Of a DNA stretch of 50,828 bases, positions 7,209-14,101 are shown one piece after another. The translations under genes were made by a program, and so were the position numbers. The notes under the pieces are model-generated. The model saw only the letters and a list, made by a program, of their open reading frames with translations, made no database searches and had not been told where the DNA came from. Every line of letters starts with the position of its first letter. The first letter of the stretch is position 1. Location: positions 1-50,828 of IMG/VR virus record IMGVR_UViG_3300049489_000941; one strand, 5' to 3'. The DNA comes from a virus.

Positions 7209-7231
7209 CTCATCACAAGGGATAGAAAACC

Positions 7232-7495
7232 ATGGCCACCACCTTTACCCACGCGCAGCGCGCCGAACGCGAGAAGCAGGTCCGCAAACTCCTTGACCGG
7301 GGTAAGGGCGTGACTGCCATCGCGGCGGAGTTCGGGATCACCAAGCAGGCGGTCTGGCAGTTCTGCGCTGTTCGCGGTTGGCTGGACGATGCCAAAGCGA
7401 ACGACGCCAAGATCAAGGCAGATCGGGTAAAATCGAGGGGCAAAGAGCGGAAATCTGACAAGTCTGGACTTGACGAACGGAACGCCTTGGCCTAA
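7232..7495 (+). CDS. Small helix-turn-helix DNA-binding protein
   Basis: 87 residues, ATG 7232 with AAGGGA upstream. Residues 25-47 form a clear helix-turn-helix (KGVTAIAAEFGITKQAVWQF), followed by a very basic tail (IKADRVKSRGKERKSDKSG). It sits immediately before operator-promoter 5, whose palindrome lies inside its last codons at 7457-7474. It is therefore one of the candidates for the factor that reads the recurring operator; autoregulation would not follow directly because the operator is downstream. It has no promoter of its own in view and follows the hairpin at 7183. Confidence 0.75.
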   Translation: MATTFTHAQRAEREKQVRKLLDRGKGVTAIAAEFGITKQAVWQFCAVRGWLDDAKANDAKIKADRVKSRGKERKSDKSGLDERNALA

Positions 7496-7498
7496 CTT
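7457..7498 (+). promoter_or_regulatory. Operator-promoter 5, embedded in the HTH gene
   Basis: GACAAGTC-TG-GACTTGAC at 7457-7474 with one outer mismatch. -35 TTGACG at 7470-7475, 17-base spacer, -10 TAACTT at 7493-7498. CTGAAAGG is at 7523-7530 and ATG at 7539. The operator lies within the coding region for the last residues of the upstream HTH protein. Confidence 0.8.
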
Positions 7499-7538
7499 CC
7501 GGTCATGCCCGCCGATGGGCATCTGAAAGGTTCAAGCC

Positions 7539-8150
7539 ATGATCGCCGAAATCAAATCCGCCCCCTCGCCTGCCGCCCGCATCGAGGCTCTAGTCGCCGC
7601 GACCGGCGGCAAGAACAGCTTTGTTCAGTCGCTGGTCGCGCAGTTCACCACCAAGGGCTCGCTCTCGGAAAAGCAATGGGTCTGGGTCGACAAGCTGACC
7701 AATGAGGCCAAGCCTGCCGCCAAGGAGGACGCCTCGGTCCCCGGCCTCTGGGCTGCCTTCTCGACTGCCGCACACCTCGACAACGAGTGGCCGCAGGTGC
7801 AGGTGCTGGCCGGTGAAGGCCGCGTCCGCCTGATGCTCTGCAAGGGTGCCAAGGGTGACTACCTGAAGCTGTCCTACACCGAGGCCGCGAAGGCCAAGGG
7901 GTTCGACTGGGCTTATGTCGGCATCGCCCTGCCGGACGACTCGATCCGCCGCAAGGGCGCGCACCGGGCCTTCGATGCGATCATCGACGCCCTCTCGGAG
8001 TTCGGCGACGATGCCGTCGGGGCTCTTGCAGTTTTCGGCAAAACGACCGGCATCTGCGGATGCTGCGGTCGCACCCTGACCGACCCGGTTTCCATCGCAC
8101 TCGGGGTAGGCCCGATCTGCCACTCTCGCCTTATGGGGAAGCTGAAATGA
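7539..8150 (+). CDS. DUF6011 zinc-binding protein
   Basis: 203 residues. The C-terminus has the DUF6011 signature TGICGCCGRTLTDPVSIALG followed by VGPIC, with three or four cysteines placed for one zinc. Upstream residues 95-165 form an alpha/beta segment (VRLMLCKGAKGDYLKLSY, KGFDWAYVGIALPDDSIRR). DUF6011 proteins are common in phage replication neighbourhoods but have no assigned activity. It is first in an operon that leads to the DUF7694 protein and the SNF2-type helicase, which suggests a nucleic-acid role. The next ATG overlaps its stop (ATGA). Confidence 0.8.
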   Translation: MIAEIKSAPSPAARIEALVAATGGKNSFVQSLVAQFTTKGSLSEKQWVWVDKLTNEAKPAAKEDASVPGLWAAFSTAAHLDNEWPQVQVLAGEGRVRLMLCKGAKGDYLKLSYTEAAKAKGFDWAYVGIALPDDSIRRKGAHRAFDAIIDALSEFGDDAVGALAVFGKTTGICGCCGRTLTDPVSIALGVGPICHSRLMGKLK

Positions 8151-8482
8151 CCCGCACCGAAGTCCTCGCGCTCATGGACAAAAAGACCCCGGTGGAGGTC
8201 TATTCCCGGGTCTACAATCCCGATTGGGCCACCGGGCTGGCCACCAATATCCCGCCCCACATGCTGCACGCGGTCGTCGCTTGGGTCGTCCTCGGGGAGT
8301 GCTACGACGACTTCCTCGAGGCGGTGATCGAGGGCGATCTGTTCAAGGCATGCGCTCTGGCCGACGACGTCAACCGGCATGCGCTCTTTCGCTATGCCCT
8401 GTTTTTCCACAACCACGCCCCGTCGCTGTCGTTCAAGCGCGGCGCCATCAAGTCTTGGAGAGGAACGGCCATCGATGCGTGA
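8147..8482 (+). CDS. Unknown protein in the helicase operon
   Basis: 111 residues, ATGA overlap with the DUF6011 gene. Predicted mostly helical: TRTEVLALMDKKTP, HMLHAVVAWVVLGECYDDFLEAVIEGDLFKAC, and a C-terminal basic end (FKRGAIKSWRG). No motif recognised. It overlaps the next start by 8 bases, consistent with coupled translation of four genes ending with the helicase. Confidence 0.75.
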   Translation: MTRTEVLALMDKKTPVEVYSRVYNPDWATGLATNIPPHMLHAVVAWVVLGECYDDFLEAVIEGDLFKACALADDVNRHALFRYALFFHNHAPSLSFKRGAIKSWRGTAIDA

Positions 8483-8861
8483 TCTTTCTGCCTCGCTCTT
8501 TCAACGGTTCCGCGACCGCAGCGATGCCGCCCGGGGTGTGTTTTTCGGGATCCCCGAGTCGGATGGTGGGGCGTTTCTGTTCCCCGCCGGAACGGCTGCC
8601 CATGGCTACAAGGCCAAGGCCGCCTTGCGGGTCATCGCCGCGAACGGCGACGGCTGGGATCACGTCTCGGTCTCGACCAAGGCGCGCTGCCCGGAGTGGG
8701 GCGAAATGATGCTGATCCACCGGCTGTTCTTCCGGCCCGACGAGGTCACCGTCCAGTATGGCATGCCCGAGGCCGATCATATCTCGGTCCACCCTTACGT
8801 CTTGCACCTGTGGCGCCCGCATGGCGTGGTGCTGCCCGTTCCCCCGCCGATCATGGTCTGA
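8475..8861 (+). CDS. DUF7694-type phage protein
   Basis: 128 residues from ATG 8475. The core GWDHVSVSTKARCPEWGEM, then IHRLFFRPDEVTVQYGMP and HPYVLHLWRP ending in a proline stretch, matches the small phage family I know as DUF7694 (W-H-V-S-V-S, R-C-P-W-E, H-P-Y-LHLWRP). Function is unknown; the family is frequent in lytic phages of Proteobacteria. Operon position directly before the helicase gene (9 bases apart) hints at a shared role. Confidence 0.75.
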   Translation: MRDLSASLFQRFRDRSDAARGVFFGIPESDGGAFLFPAGTAAHGYKAKAALRVIAANGDGWDHVSVSTKARCPEWGEMMLIHRLFFRPDEVTVQYGMPEADHISVHPYVLHLWRPHGVVLPVPPPIMV

Positions 8862-8870
8862 GGTCACCCG

Positions 8871-10385
8871 ATGAACGCTGCCGCCCCTGCGCCCGCCACC
8901 TCGCCCGTCAAGGGGCCGCTCTGGCACCATCAGGTGTCGGCAAAGGCGCGCTCGCGCAACCGGGCGGCTTTCGCCCTGCAGCACGACCCCGGGACCGGCA
9001 AGACCCTGTCGGTCATCGCGGAGGCGGGCGAGATGTTCCTCGACGGCGATATCGACACGCTGGTCATCATCGCCCCGAACCGGGTTTCCCGCCAATGGGT
9101 CGAGAAGCAGTTTCCGCGCTGGGCTGGTTACGCTTGGAAGGGCTGGTTTTGGCCGAAGGGCGGGCTCGCATCCGGCAAGCGGCTGAACGAGTTCGAGGTC
9201 GCCCTGCAGGTCGGGGAAATCCAGCGCAAGCTGCGGGTCTTCGCCTTCAACTTCGAAGCCATCCGCATCGGGCGACCGACAAAGGGCCACTACGTCCCCC
9301 TGCCTGCGGCGGTGCAGCTTCTCGACCGGATCATGACCACCTCGAAACGGGGGGTCTACCTCTGCGTCGACGAGTCCCACCGGATCAAGGATCCCATGGC
9401 CCAGCAGACCCGGGGCGTCATGCGCTATGCCCGCGACGGGGTGCATCCCGCCAAGGTGCGCCGGACGCTGACCGGGACGCCCATCCTGCAGGGTGTGCAG
9501 GATCTCTGGACCCAGTTCGCCTTCCTCGACAAGCTGATCATCTCGCGCCGGGGCCCCGATGGCAAAGGCGATGCGGACAGCTTCGTTCGGTTCCGCGACA
9601 AGTTCTGCAAGACCGCGCCGGTCCCCGGCCAGCCGAAAGCCGTTCGGATCATCGGGCCGAAAAATCAGGACGAATTGATGGCGCGCATTGCGCCCTTCAC
9701 CTCTCGGGTCCGCGACGTCGATGCCATCGACATGCCTGCGCAGGTCTTCCAGACCTACGAGGTCGAAATGGAAGGCGCGCAGTTGAAGGCTTACGGCCAG
9801 ATGGAGAGCCTGATGATGGCGGGCCTGCGCACCGCGACGGGCTCGACCGTGGTGACCGCCCAGATCGTGCTGACCCAGCTTCTGCGCCTGCAGGAGATCG
9901 CTTCGGGCTTCGTCCGCGATGAGGATGGGACCGTGCATTGGCTGTCGGACGCCAAGATCGACGCCATCAAGGAGGCGGTCGAAGACCTTGGCGGCGCCCC
10001 GGTGGTGATCTGGGCCCCCTTCATCCCGCTCTTGGACCGGCTCGAGGAGGTCTTCGGCGAGGGCGGCACCCGGTTCCGGACGCTGGCCGACGTGGACGTC
10101 TGGAAGGCCAAGGGGGGCGTGCTGATCGCGAACCCTGCCTCCGGCGGGACGGGGGTGGACGGGATGCAATGGGCCTCGCGGGCCTTCTACATCGCCAACA
10201 GCTTTCACCTTGAACACCGGATCCAGTCGATCAAGCGGATTCACCGGGGCGACCAGAAGGCACCCTGTTTCTACACCGACTTCGTGGCCACCGGGTCGAT
10301 GGATGAGGTCATCCTGAAGGCGCTCGCCGCCAAGACCGATATCGGGACCATGACGGTCGATACCCTGCGTAACCTCTTGCTCTGA
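8871..10385 (+). CDS. SNF2-type DNA helicase/translocase
   Basis: 504 residues. Motif I HDPGTGKTLS (GTGKT at 41-45), motif Ia IIAPNRVSRQW, motif II VDESHRIKD (DESH 167-170), motif III LTGTP (200-204), and in the second RecA-like domain ANPASGGTGVDGMQ and SIKRIHRGDQ (motifs V and VI with the arginine finger). This is a complete superfamily 2 ATPase with the compact SNF2 order, typical of phage helicases that remodel protein-DNA or act in replication and recombination. The GAGGT upstream of ATG 8871 supports the start. It closes the operon begun at operator-promoter 5; the next gene follows with its own CTGAAAGG leader. Confidence 0.9.
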   Translation: MNAAAPAPATSPVKGPLWHHQVSAKARSRNRAAFALQHDPGTGKTLSVIAEAGEMFLDGDIDTLVIIAPNRVSRQWVEKQFPRWAGYAWKGWFWPKGGLASGKRLNEFEVALQVGEIQRKLRVFAFNFEAIRIGRPTKGHYVPLPAAVQLLDRIMTTSKRGVYLCVDESHRIKDPMAQQTRGVMRYARDGVHPAKVRRTLTGTPILQGVQDLWTQFAFLDKLIISRRGPDGKGDADSFVRFRDKFCKTAPVPGQPKAVRIIGPKNQDELMARIAPFTSRVRDVDAIDMPAQVFQTYEVEMEGAQLKAYGQMESLMMAGLRTATGSTVVTAQIVLTQLLRLQEIASGFVRDEDGTVHWLSDAKIDAIKEAVEDLGGAPVVIWAPFIPLLDRLEEVFGEGGTRFRTLADVDVWKAKGGVLIANPASGGTGVDGMQWASRAFYIANSFHLEHRIQSIKRIHRGDQKAPCFYTDFVATGSMDEVILKALAAKTDIGTMTVDTLRNLLL

Positions 10386-10399
10386 AAGGATGCCACCCT

Positions 10400-10675
10400 A
10401 TGCCCTTCGATGAAGACCCCAGCCACGGCGACGGGCCGAACGATCCGCGCCACAACCGCGAACACCTTTCTCTGGTCGCGGGTGCCTGCGTCGAAATGGC
10501 CACGCTCAACGCGAAGGCGAACGACCTGTGCGAGCGGTGCGTCCGCAACATCATCATCGGTCGCCTGCTGATCTCGGAGTTCGAGTCGATCCGGCCCGAA
10601 AAGCGGGCGGCGGCGGCGGAGCATTACCGGGGCCTCATGAACCAGCTTCTGGACAGCCTTGCAAAGTTGCCTTGA
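10400..10675 (+). CDS. Small unknown protein
   Basis: 91 residues, ATG 10400 with CTGAAAGG at 10382-10389, directly after the helicase. It starts with an acidic/polar stretch (DEDPSHGDGPNDPRHNREH) followed by helices with two cysteines close together (NDLCERCVRN) and a C-terminal helix (HYRGLMNQLLDSLAKL). A single CxxC is not enough to claim zinc binding. No family recognised. Promoter 6 begins inside its stop codon. Confidence 0.7.
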   Translation: MPFDEDPSHGDGPNDPRHNREHLSLVAGACVEMATLNAKANDLCERCVRNIIIGRLLISEFESIRPEKRAAAAEHYRGLMNQLLDSLAKLP

Positions 10676-10700
10676 CACCTGCCCGCGCCCGGGTCTTACT
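10672..10700 (+). promoter_or_regulatory. Promoter 6, lacking the operator left arm
   Basis: TTGACA at 10672-10677, 17-base spacer, CTTACT at 10695-10700, then CTGAAAGG at 10725-10732 and ATG 10744. The boxes match the other phage promoters, but the bases left of the -35 do not form the palindrome; only the right half (CTTGAC) is kept. This copy may therefore escape the common regulation. Confidence 0.6.
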
Positions 10701-10743
10701 GATCACGGGCGTGAGAGCGTCTACCTGAAAGGTCACCTGCCAA

Positions 10744-11184
10744 ATGTCGAACCCGCCGCCCAAGTTCCAGCGTATCTGGCTGATCCAGCAGCCGACGATT
10801 TCGCGTGGCGGGTCGATTCCTGACGTCACCCCGGTCCTGTCTCATCTCGAGACGGGAGGCGAGTTGCGGACCCTCATGGGTTCCGGCGTCTATGCCCACG
10901 AGGACATCATGGGCACCCGGCGGGATATCCAGTCCCGACTCGAGGACGTGGAGGGGCCGGACACCGACGCATTCTTCTGGACCGGGGGCGACCCCATCAT
11001 GCTTCTCTTGACCGGCGTGGCCTTGGCGGACCTTGAATTCGACGAGATCACTTGGTTGAAATACGAGCGGTCCATCGAAAAAGAGACCGGGCGCCGGACG
11101 GGGGATTTCTTCTACCGCCCCATCCGGGTCGATCTGGAAACCATCGAGTTTGACGATTTCAGCCGCGAGACGGGCACCGGCTGA
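10744..11184 (+). CDS. Unknown early protein
   Basis: 146 residues, first gene behind promoter 6. Features are a central acidic region (RLEDVEGPDTDAFFWTGGDP), one moderately hydrophobic strand/helix (IMLLLTGVALADLEF) and a C-terminal charged part (KYERSIEKETGRR; DLETIEFDDF). No signal peptide, cysteines or recognised motif. Its end is 45 bases upstream of the first secreted-protein gene, which has a separate AGGAG ribosome site. Confidence 0.7.
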   Translation: MSNPPPKFQRIWLIQQPTISRGGSIPDVTPVLSHLETGGELRTLMGSGVYAHEDIMGTRRDIQSRLEDVEGPDTDAFFWTGGDPIMLLLTGVALADLEFDEITWLKYERSIEKETGRRTGDFFYRPIRVDLETIEFDDFSRETGTG

Positions 11185-11229
11185 ACCTACCCCCGCTGCT
11201 GGCCCGGCAGTGTTCAACAGGAGACCACC

Positions 11230-11616
11230 ATGAAGAAAATTCTTCTCTCCACCGCCGCCCTGTTCCTGTCGGCTGCGGTTCTCTCGGCTGAAGTCGTCTT
11301 CGGCACCGGCGCTGTCTCGCAGTCCGGCGCTGAAAACACCTACTCGACCCTTGGCGGCGCTGGTTCGCTTGGCAACGGCCTTGCGGTGTCCGGTTCGCAG
11401 GTGAACAGCCGCAACTATTCGGCTGGCATCGGCATCGGCGGCACCATCGGCCTGTTGTCGGGCGCGACCACCTCGACCGTCGCGGTCGGTGAGACCACCG
11501 CCGTGAACGGCTCGGCTTCGCTCGGTGGCGCTGGCGGCTTCTCGGGCTCGGCCACCTCGGGTGGCGGCGGTTCGAACGCCTTCGCCTTCGGCGGTCTCGG
11601 CGTTTTTCAGCCCTGA
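11230..11616 (+). CDS. Secreted Gly/Ser/Ala-rich protein A
   Basis: 128 residues. A clear signal peptide MKKILLSTAALFLSAAVLSA ends near residue 20. The mature part is strikingly low in charge and rich in Gly, Ser, Ala and Thr (GGAGSLGNGLAVSGSQVNSR; GLGVFQP at the end), like a surface or fibre-forming polypeptide. AACAGGAGA precedes the ATG instead of the usual CTGAAAGG. It pairs with a second secreted protein just downstream, which contains a related AGSQINNYGQ motif. A role in blocking receptors or modifying the cell envelope during infection is inference. Confidence 0.75.
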   Translation: MKKILLSTAALFLSAAVLSAEVVFGTGAVSQSGAENTYSTLGGAGSLGNGLAVSGSQVNSRNYSAGIGIGGTIGLLSGATTSTVAVGETTAVNGSASLGGAGGFSGSATSGGGGSNAFAFGGLGVFQP

Positions 11617-11665
11617 CCGCAGCCGGTGCTGACCGCTGGCGCGGTTGGCTGTGGTGAAATGACGG

Positions 11666-11687
11666 GGTGAGGCGTTCGCGCCTCACC
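11666..11687 (+). other. TTCG-loop hairpin between the two secreted-protein genes
   Basis: GGTGAGGCG (11666-11674) and CGCCTCACC (11679-11687) form a perfect 9-bp stem around a TTCG loop. It is followed by a cytosine-rich tract (11690-11706), not a T-run, and then the ribosome site GCAGGAG of the next gene. It could tune the ratio of the two secreted proteins or protect the upstream mRNA. Not a canonical terminator. Confidence 0.5.
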
Positions 11688-11723
11688 GCCACCCCCACCC
11701 CCCCCCATGCAGGAGTCATCCCC

Positions 11724-12383
11724 ATGAAATTCCTCTACGCTCTCTGCGCTTCGCTGGTCCTGCTGTCGCCGGTCCCGGTCCTTGCGCAATCGTCTGAAAG
11801 CACCGCCATCTCTGGCGCGAATTCCGAGGTCGAAGTCTCGACCGGTGCCATCGCCGGGTCGCAGATCAACAACTACGGCCAGAAAGCTGGCAAGGACAAC
11901 ACCGTCTATGCCGAGGTGTCGTCTGCACCGTCGCTCGGCGGTCTTGCGCTCGGCGGGGGCCATCCCTGCGCCTACAGTCAGGCTACGGCACAGGTCTCCA
12001 TCATCGGCGGCGGTGCGGGCTTTGGCGGCATGAAGGTCGACAGCGCCTGTATGCTGATGGTCATGGGTGCGACCGGTGACAAGGCCGCCTACAAGGCCGC
12101 CCAGCTTGTCATCGCGGGCCGCGACCCCGGTGCCTGCCGCGCCATGGAGCAGGTCGGTCTGGTGACCGGCTGCGATGAGCCTCGCCGTGGCGGCGGGATC
12201 CTTGGCGGCGGACGCGATTGGTCGAAGCCTGCCGCGACGACCGAGACCGCTTCGTCCAAGAGTGCGAACCCCGGCTGGGGTGCCAAGTGCCAGCTTACCG
12301 GCAAGAAACTGGTTTTCCAGCCCACGTCCAAGGCCGCCCGCAACGCCGAATTGTCCGCCTGCAAGGCGCGCTTCGGCGTCTGA
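11724..12383 (+). CDS. Secreted protein B, cysteine-containing
   Basis: 219 residues with a signal peptide (MKFLYALCASLVLLSPVPVLA, cleavage before QSSES). The mature chain starts Ser/Ala/Val-rich (STGAIAGSQINNYGQKAGK), like protein A, and then has a Gly-rich hydrophobic section (VSIIGGGAGFGGMKV) with several Cys (HPCAYS, DSACML, GACRAM, VTGCDE, AKCQLT, SACKAR) that probably form disulphides in the periplasm. It resembles small exported proteins of unknown function that I have seen in other lytic phages of Proteobacteria. A rho-independent terminator follows, so A and B form one transcription end. Confidence 0.75.
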   Translation: MKFLYALCASLVLLSPVPVLAQSSESTAISGANSEVEVSTGAIAGSQINNYGQKAGKDNTVYAEVSSAPSLGGLALGGGHPCAYSQATAQVSIIGGGAGFGGMKVDSACMLMVMGATGDKAAYKAAQLVIAGRDPGACRAMEQVGLVTGCDEPRRGGGILGGGRDWSKPAATTETASSKSANPGWGAKCQLTGKKLVFQPTSKAARNAELSACKARFGV

Positions 12384-12424
12384 TACTGCCCGGAGGGAGT
12401 TCGCCTTCCCTCCATCCTCGACTG

Positions 12425-12452
12425 GCCCCGCCCTCATCCGGCGGGGCTTTTT
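12425..12452 (+). terminator. Rho-independent terminator after the secreted-protein genes
   Basis: Stem GCCCCGCC (12425-12432) / GGCGGGGC (12440-12447), 7-base loop, then TTTTT at 12448-12452. It is 42 bases after the stop codon and just before the next operator-promoter. Confidence 0.85.
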
Positions 12453-12455
12453 AAT

Positions 12456-12497
12456 GTGAAGGCTGGACTTGACTTTCTACCTCAATCCGATTCACTG
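12456..12497 (+). promoter_or_regulatory. Operator-promoter 7, degenerate left arm
   Basis: GTGAAGGC-TG-GACTTGAC (12456-12473) keeps the right arm and has two changes in the left arm. -35 TTGACT 12469-12474; the -10 at 17 bases is TCACTG (12492-12497), which is weak. CTGAAAGG at 12529-12536 and ATG 12543 follow as in the other copies. Confidence 0.6.
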
Positions 12498-12542
12498 GCG
12501 ACAGGGATTCCGGGGCCCTCTCCCCGCGCTGAAAGGTTAACG

Positions 12543-12824
12543 ATGAACCGCCTGCGTCTTCGGCTCTGCCGTCTTCTCTGTCCGTCTTCGCACCGCCTCA
12601 TCGAGGTGGGGGACGTGGTTACCGACCTGCCGATGCTCCGGGGCGATCTCATCCGGGGCGGAGACGCTCTGGCGCGCGGCTGGAATTGCGACCCGGCCAT
12701 CCTGTGGAACGCCGCCGCGCACCTGCAGCGCGAACGTCACATGGGCCAGATCATGGCGGAGTGCGACTGCGACACCCCGAACGCCTGCAAGGAGATGGGG
12801 CTCTGCATGGCGGTGAAGCCGTGA
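12543..12824 (+). CDS. Cysteine-rich small protein
   Basis: 93 residues, ATG 12543 after CTGAAAGG. The N-terminus is strongly basic (MNRLRLRLCRLLCPSSHR) and the C-terminus has closely spaced cysteines (AECDCDTPNACKEMGLCM), which could coordinate zinc. The middle has acidic/hydrophobic strands (LIEVGDVVTDLPML). No family recognised. GTGA overlap with the next gene. Confidence 0.7.
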   Translation: MNRLRLRLCRLLCPSSHRLIEVGDVVTDLPMLRGDLIRGGDALARGWNCDPAILWNAAAHLQRERHMGQIMAECDCDTPNACKEMGLCMAVKP

Positions 12825-13144
12825 GCGAACGCGAACGCCTCGACCTGTGGTCTGCCGAAAACCCCCGCGACCATCTCGCCCGGGTCGCCATCGCGGCATG
12901 GGTGAATTGCCCGCCGGAGGCCCTTCCGGCTGCGATGCGGGCCCACACCTGTCCGGCGACGAAGGAGGCTTGGGCGCGCGTTGCTGAGGCCGTGGCGGTC
13001 GAAATCGGGGCGGCTCTGGCCCTTCGGTGGAGGGACGCCATGTCGGACTGGGATCTGGGTGGCGAGGCCGCTCTGGTCGAAATGGATGATTGCATCGAGG
13101 GGCGACTTCCGGCCTTGCCGGGTCTCTCCCCCCGTCAACCGTGA
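12821..13144 (+). CDS. Unknown helical protein
   Basis: 107 residues from GTG 12821, which overlaps the previous stop (GTGA). Mostly helical and Ala/Trp-rich: LARVAIAAWVNCPPEALPAA, then KEAWARVAEAVAVEIGAALA, then an acidic tail. No recognised motif. The start is supported by the overlap and the absence of another good start nearby. Confidence 0.65.
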   Translation: MSERERLDLWSAENPRDHLARVAIAAWVNCPPEALPAAMRAHTCPATKEAWARVAEAVAVEIGAALALRWRDAMSDWDLGGEAALVEMDDCIEGRLPALPGLSPRQP

Positions 13145-13180
13145 ACGGCGGTTCCGTTCGTATCTGGGAAGGCTTGAACC

Positions 13181-13615
13181 ATGTTTGGAAAACTGAAGGA
13201 GCGGCTCGGTGGAGGCGCGAAGAAACTGTCCGGCAAGACCGACTTGCTTGAAGGCATCGCGGCTGCGGCTGCCCGCGTCGCCTCGGTCGACGGCAAGATC
13301 GATGAGTCGGAGGTCGAGGCAGTCCTGAACGCTCTCATGAACCACGAGGCCCTGTCGGCAGCCTTCACCGGCAGCCAGATCGAGACCTGCGTCAATAAGC
13401 AGATCGCCCGCGCTCAGGGTGGGATGGCCGGACGGCTCGCGCTCCGCAAGGAGGTCGAGGAGATGAAGGCGAAGGGGTCCAGCGACGAGTTGGAAATGGC
13501 CTTCATGATCGTCATCGACGTCGCGATGGCCGACGGGGATATCGGCGACAAGGAAAAGGTCGAGTTGGAGACGCTCGGCAAGACCCTTGGCTTCACCCTG
13601 AGTTCCTACCTCTGA
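13181..13615 (+). CDS. TerB-like protein
   Basis: 144 residues. The layout fits the TerB family: basic N-terminal helix (MFGKLKERLGGGAKKLSGK), a first acidic EF-like turn ASVDGKIDESEVEAVLNAL and a second pseudo-repeat MADGDIGDKEKVELETLG, with length close to bacterial TerB (about 150). TerB binds metal through acidic residues and is linked to tellurite resistance, phage inhibition and stress responses. In a phage it may mimic or intercept a host Ter-type defence, which is inference. TGATG junction with the next small gene. Confidence 0.75.
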   Translation: MFGKLKERLGGGAKKLSGKTDLLEGIAAAAARVASVDGKIDESEVEAVLNALMNHEALSAAFTGSQIETCVNKQIARAQGGMAGRLALRKEVEEMKAKGSSDELEMAFMIVIDVAMADGDIGDKEKVELETLGKTLGFTLSSYL

Positions 13616-13773
13616 TGCCGGAGTTCATCAAAGCCCACGCCCGGGAATACCTGATGGTCTTCGCGGTCATGCTGGTCGTGATCCAGATCCTCCTGCCCAC
13701 CACGCTCGACGTTCTGTTCGACGTGGCGCTGGTCGGCTGCGTCTATCTGGGCATGCGGCTGGGCAAGACCTGA
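13615..13773 (+). CDS. Small membrane protein coupled to TerB-like gene
   Basis: 52 residues, ATG in the TGATG at the end of the TerB-like gene, TGA at 13771-13773. After a short polar start (MPEFIKAHAREY) come two hydrophobic segments (LMVFAVMLVVIQILL and LFDVALVGCVYLGM), so a two-span inner-membrane protein is likely. Coupling to the TerB-like gene suggests it may bring that protein to the membrane, as some Ter proteins work there; this is inference. Confidence 0.6.
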   Translation: MPEFIKAHAREYLMVFAVMLVVIQILLPTTLDVLFDVALVGCVYLGMRLGKT

Positions 13774-13779
13774 CCCCTT

Positions 13780-13805
13780 CCCCTGCCGTCTCCGGGCGGC
13801 AGGGG
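13780..13805 (+). terminator. Perfect hairpin before an early gene, terminator-like
   Basis: CCCCTGCCG (13780-13788) and CGGCAGGGG (13797-13805) pair perfectly over 9 bp around an 8-base loop. CTCTCCC follows, with no real T-run, and the CTGAAAGG leader starts only 7 bases later at 13813. It may terminate or process the upstream message, or restrain translation of the following gene. Confidence 0.45.
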
Positions 13806-13828
13806 CTCTCCCCTGAAAGGATATCCCG

Positions 13829-14101
13829 ATGACCGCCCTGTCCCTTGTTCCCCGCCTGCCCGTCTTGCGCGAGATCGACCTGTCGCGCGGTGACAAGCAC
13901 ACCCACCCCGACATCGTGCCCGGGCGGCACTACATGGCGCTGATCTATGGGGCTTGGCATATGGGCCGGTTCTCCGAGGTCTGGTATGGTTTCAGCTTCT
14001 CCCCGTGGGGCAATGCCGGGCTGCAGTTCGACGCCCCGGGCTACAATTCGTCCGCTTGGGAGCGGGTGATCGAGGTCGATTTTCAGGAGGATGCGACGTG
14101 A
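13829..14101 (+). CDS. Unknown small beta-rich protein
   Basis: 90 residues, ATG 13829 with CTGAAAGG at 13813-13820. Aromatic-rich strands (HYMALIYGAWHMGRFSEVWYGF, SSAWERVIEVDF) suggest a small beta-sheet fold. No cysteines or membrane segment. GTGA overlap with the next gene, the first of a coupled run to 15859. No family recognised. Confidence 0.7.
   Translation: MTALSLVPRLPVLREIDLSRGDKHTHPDIVPGRHYMALIYGAWHMGRFSEVWYGFSFSPWGNAGLQFDAPGYNSSAWERVIEVDFQEDAT

Noticed and set aside
8448-10244. 598-codon open frame antisense to the SNF2-type helicase
   Set aside because: The opposite strand has complete helicase motifs and a proper start; the antisense product has no motif.
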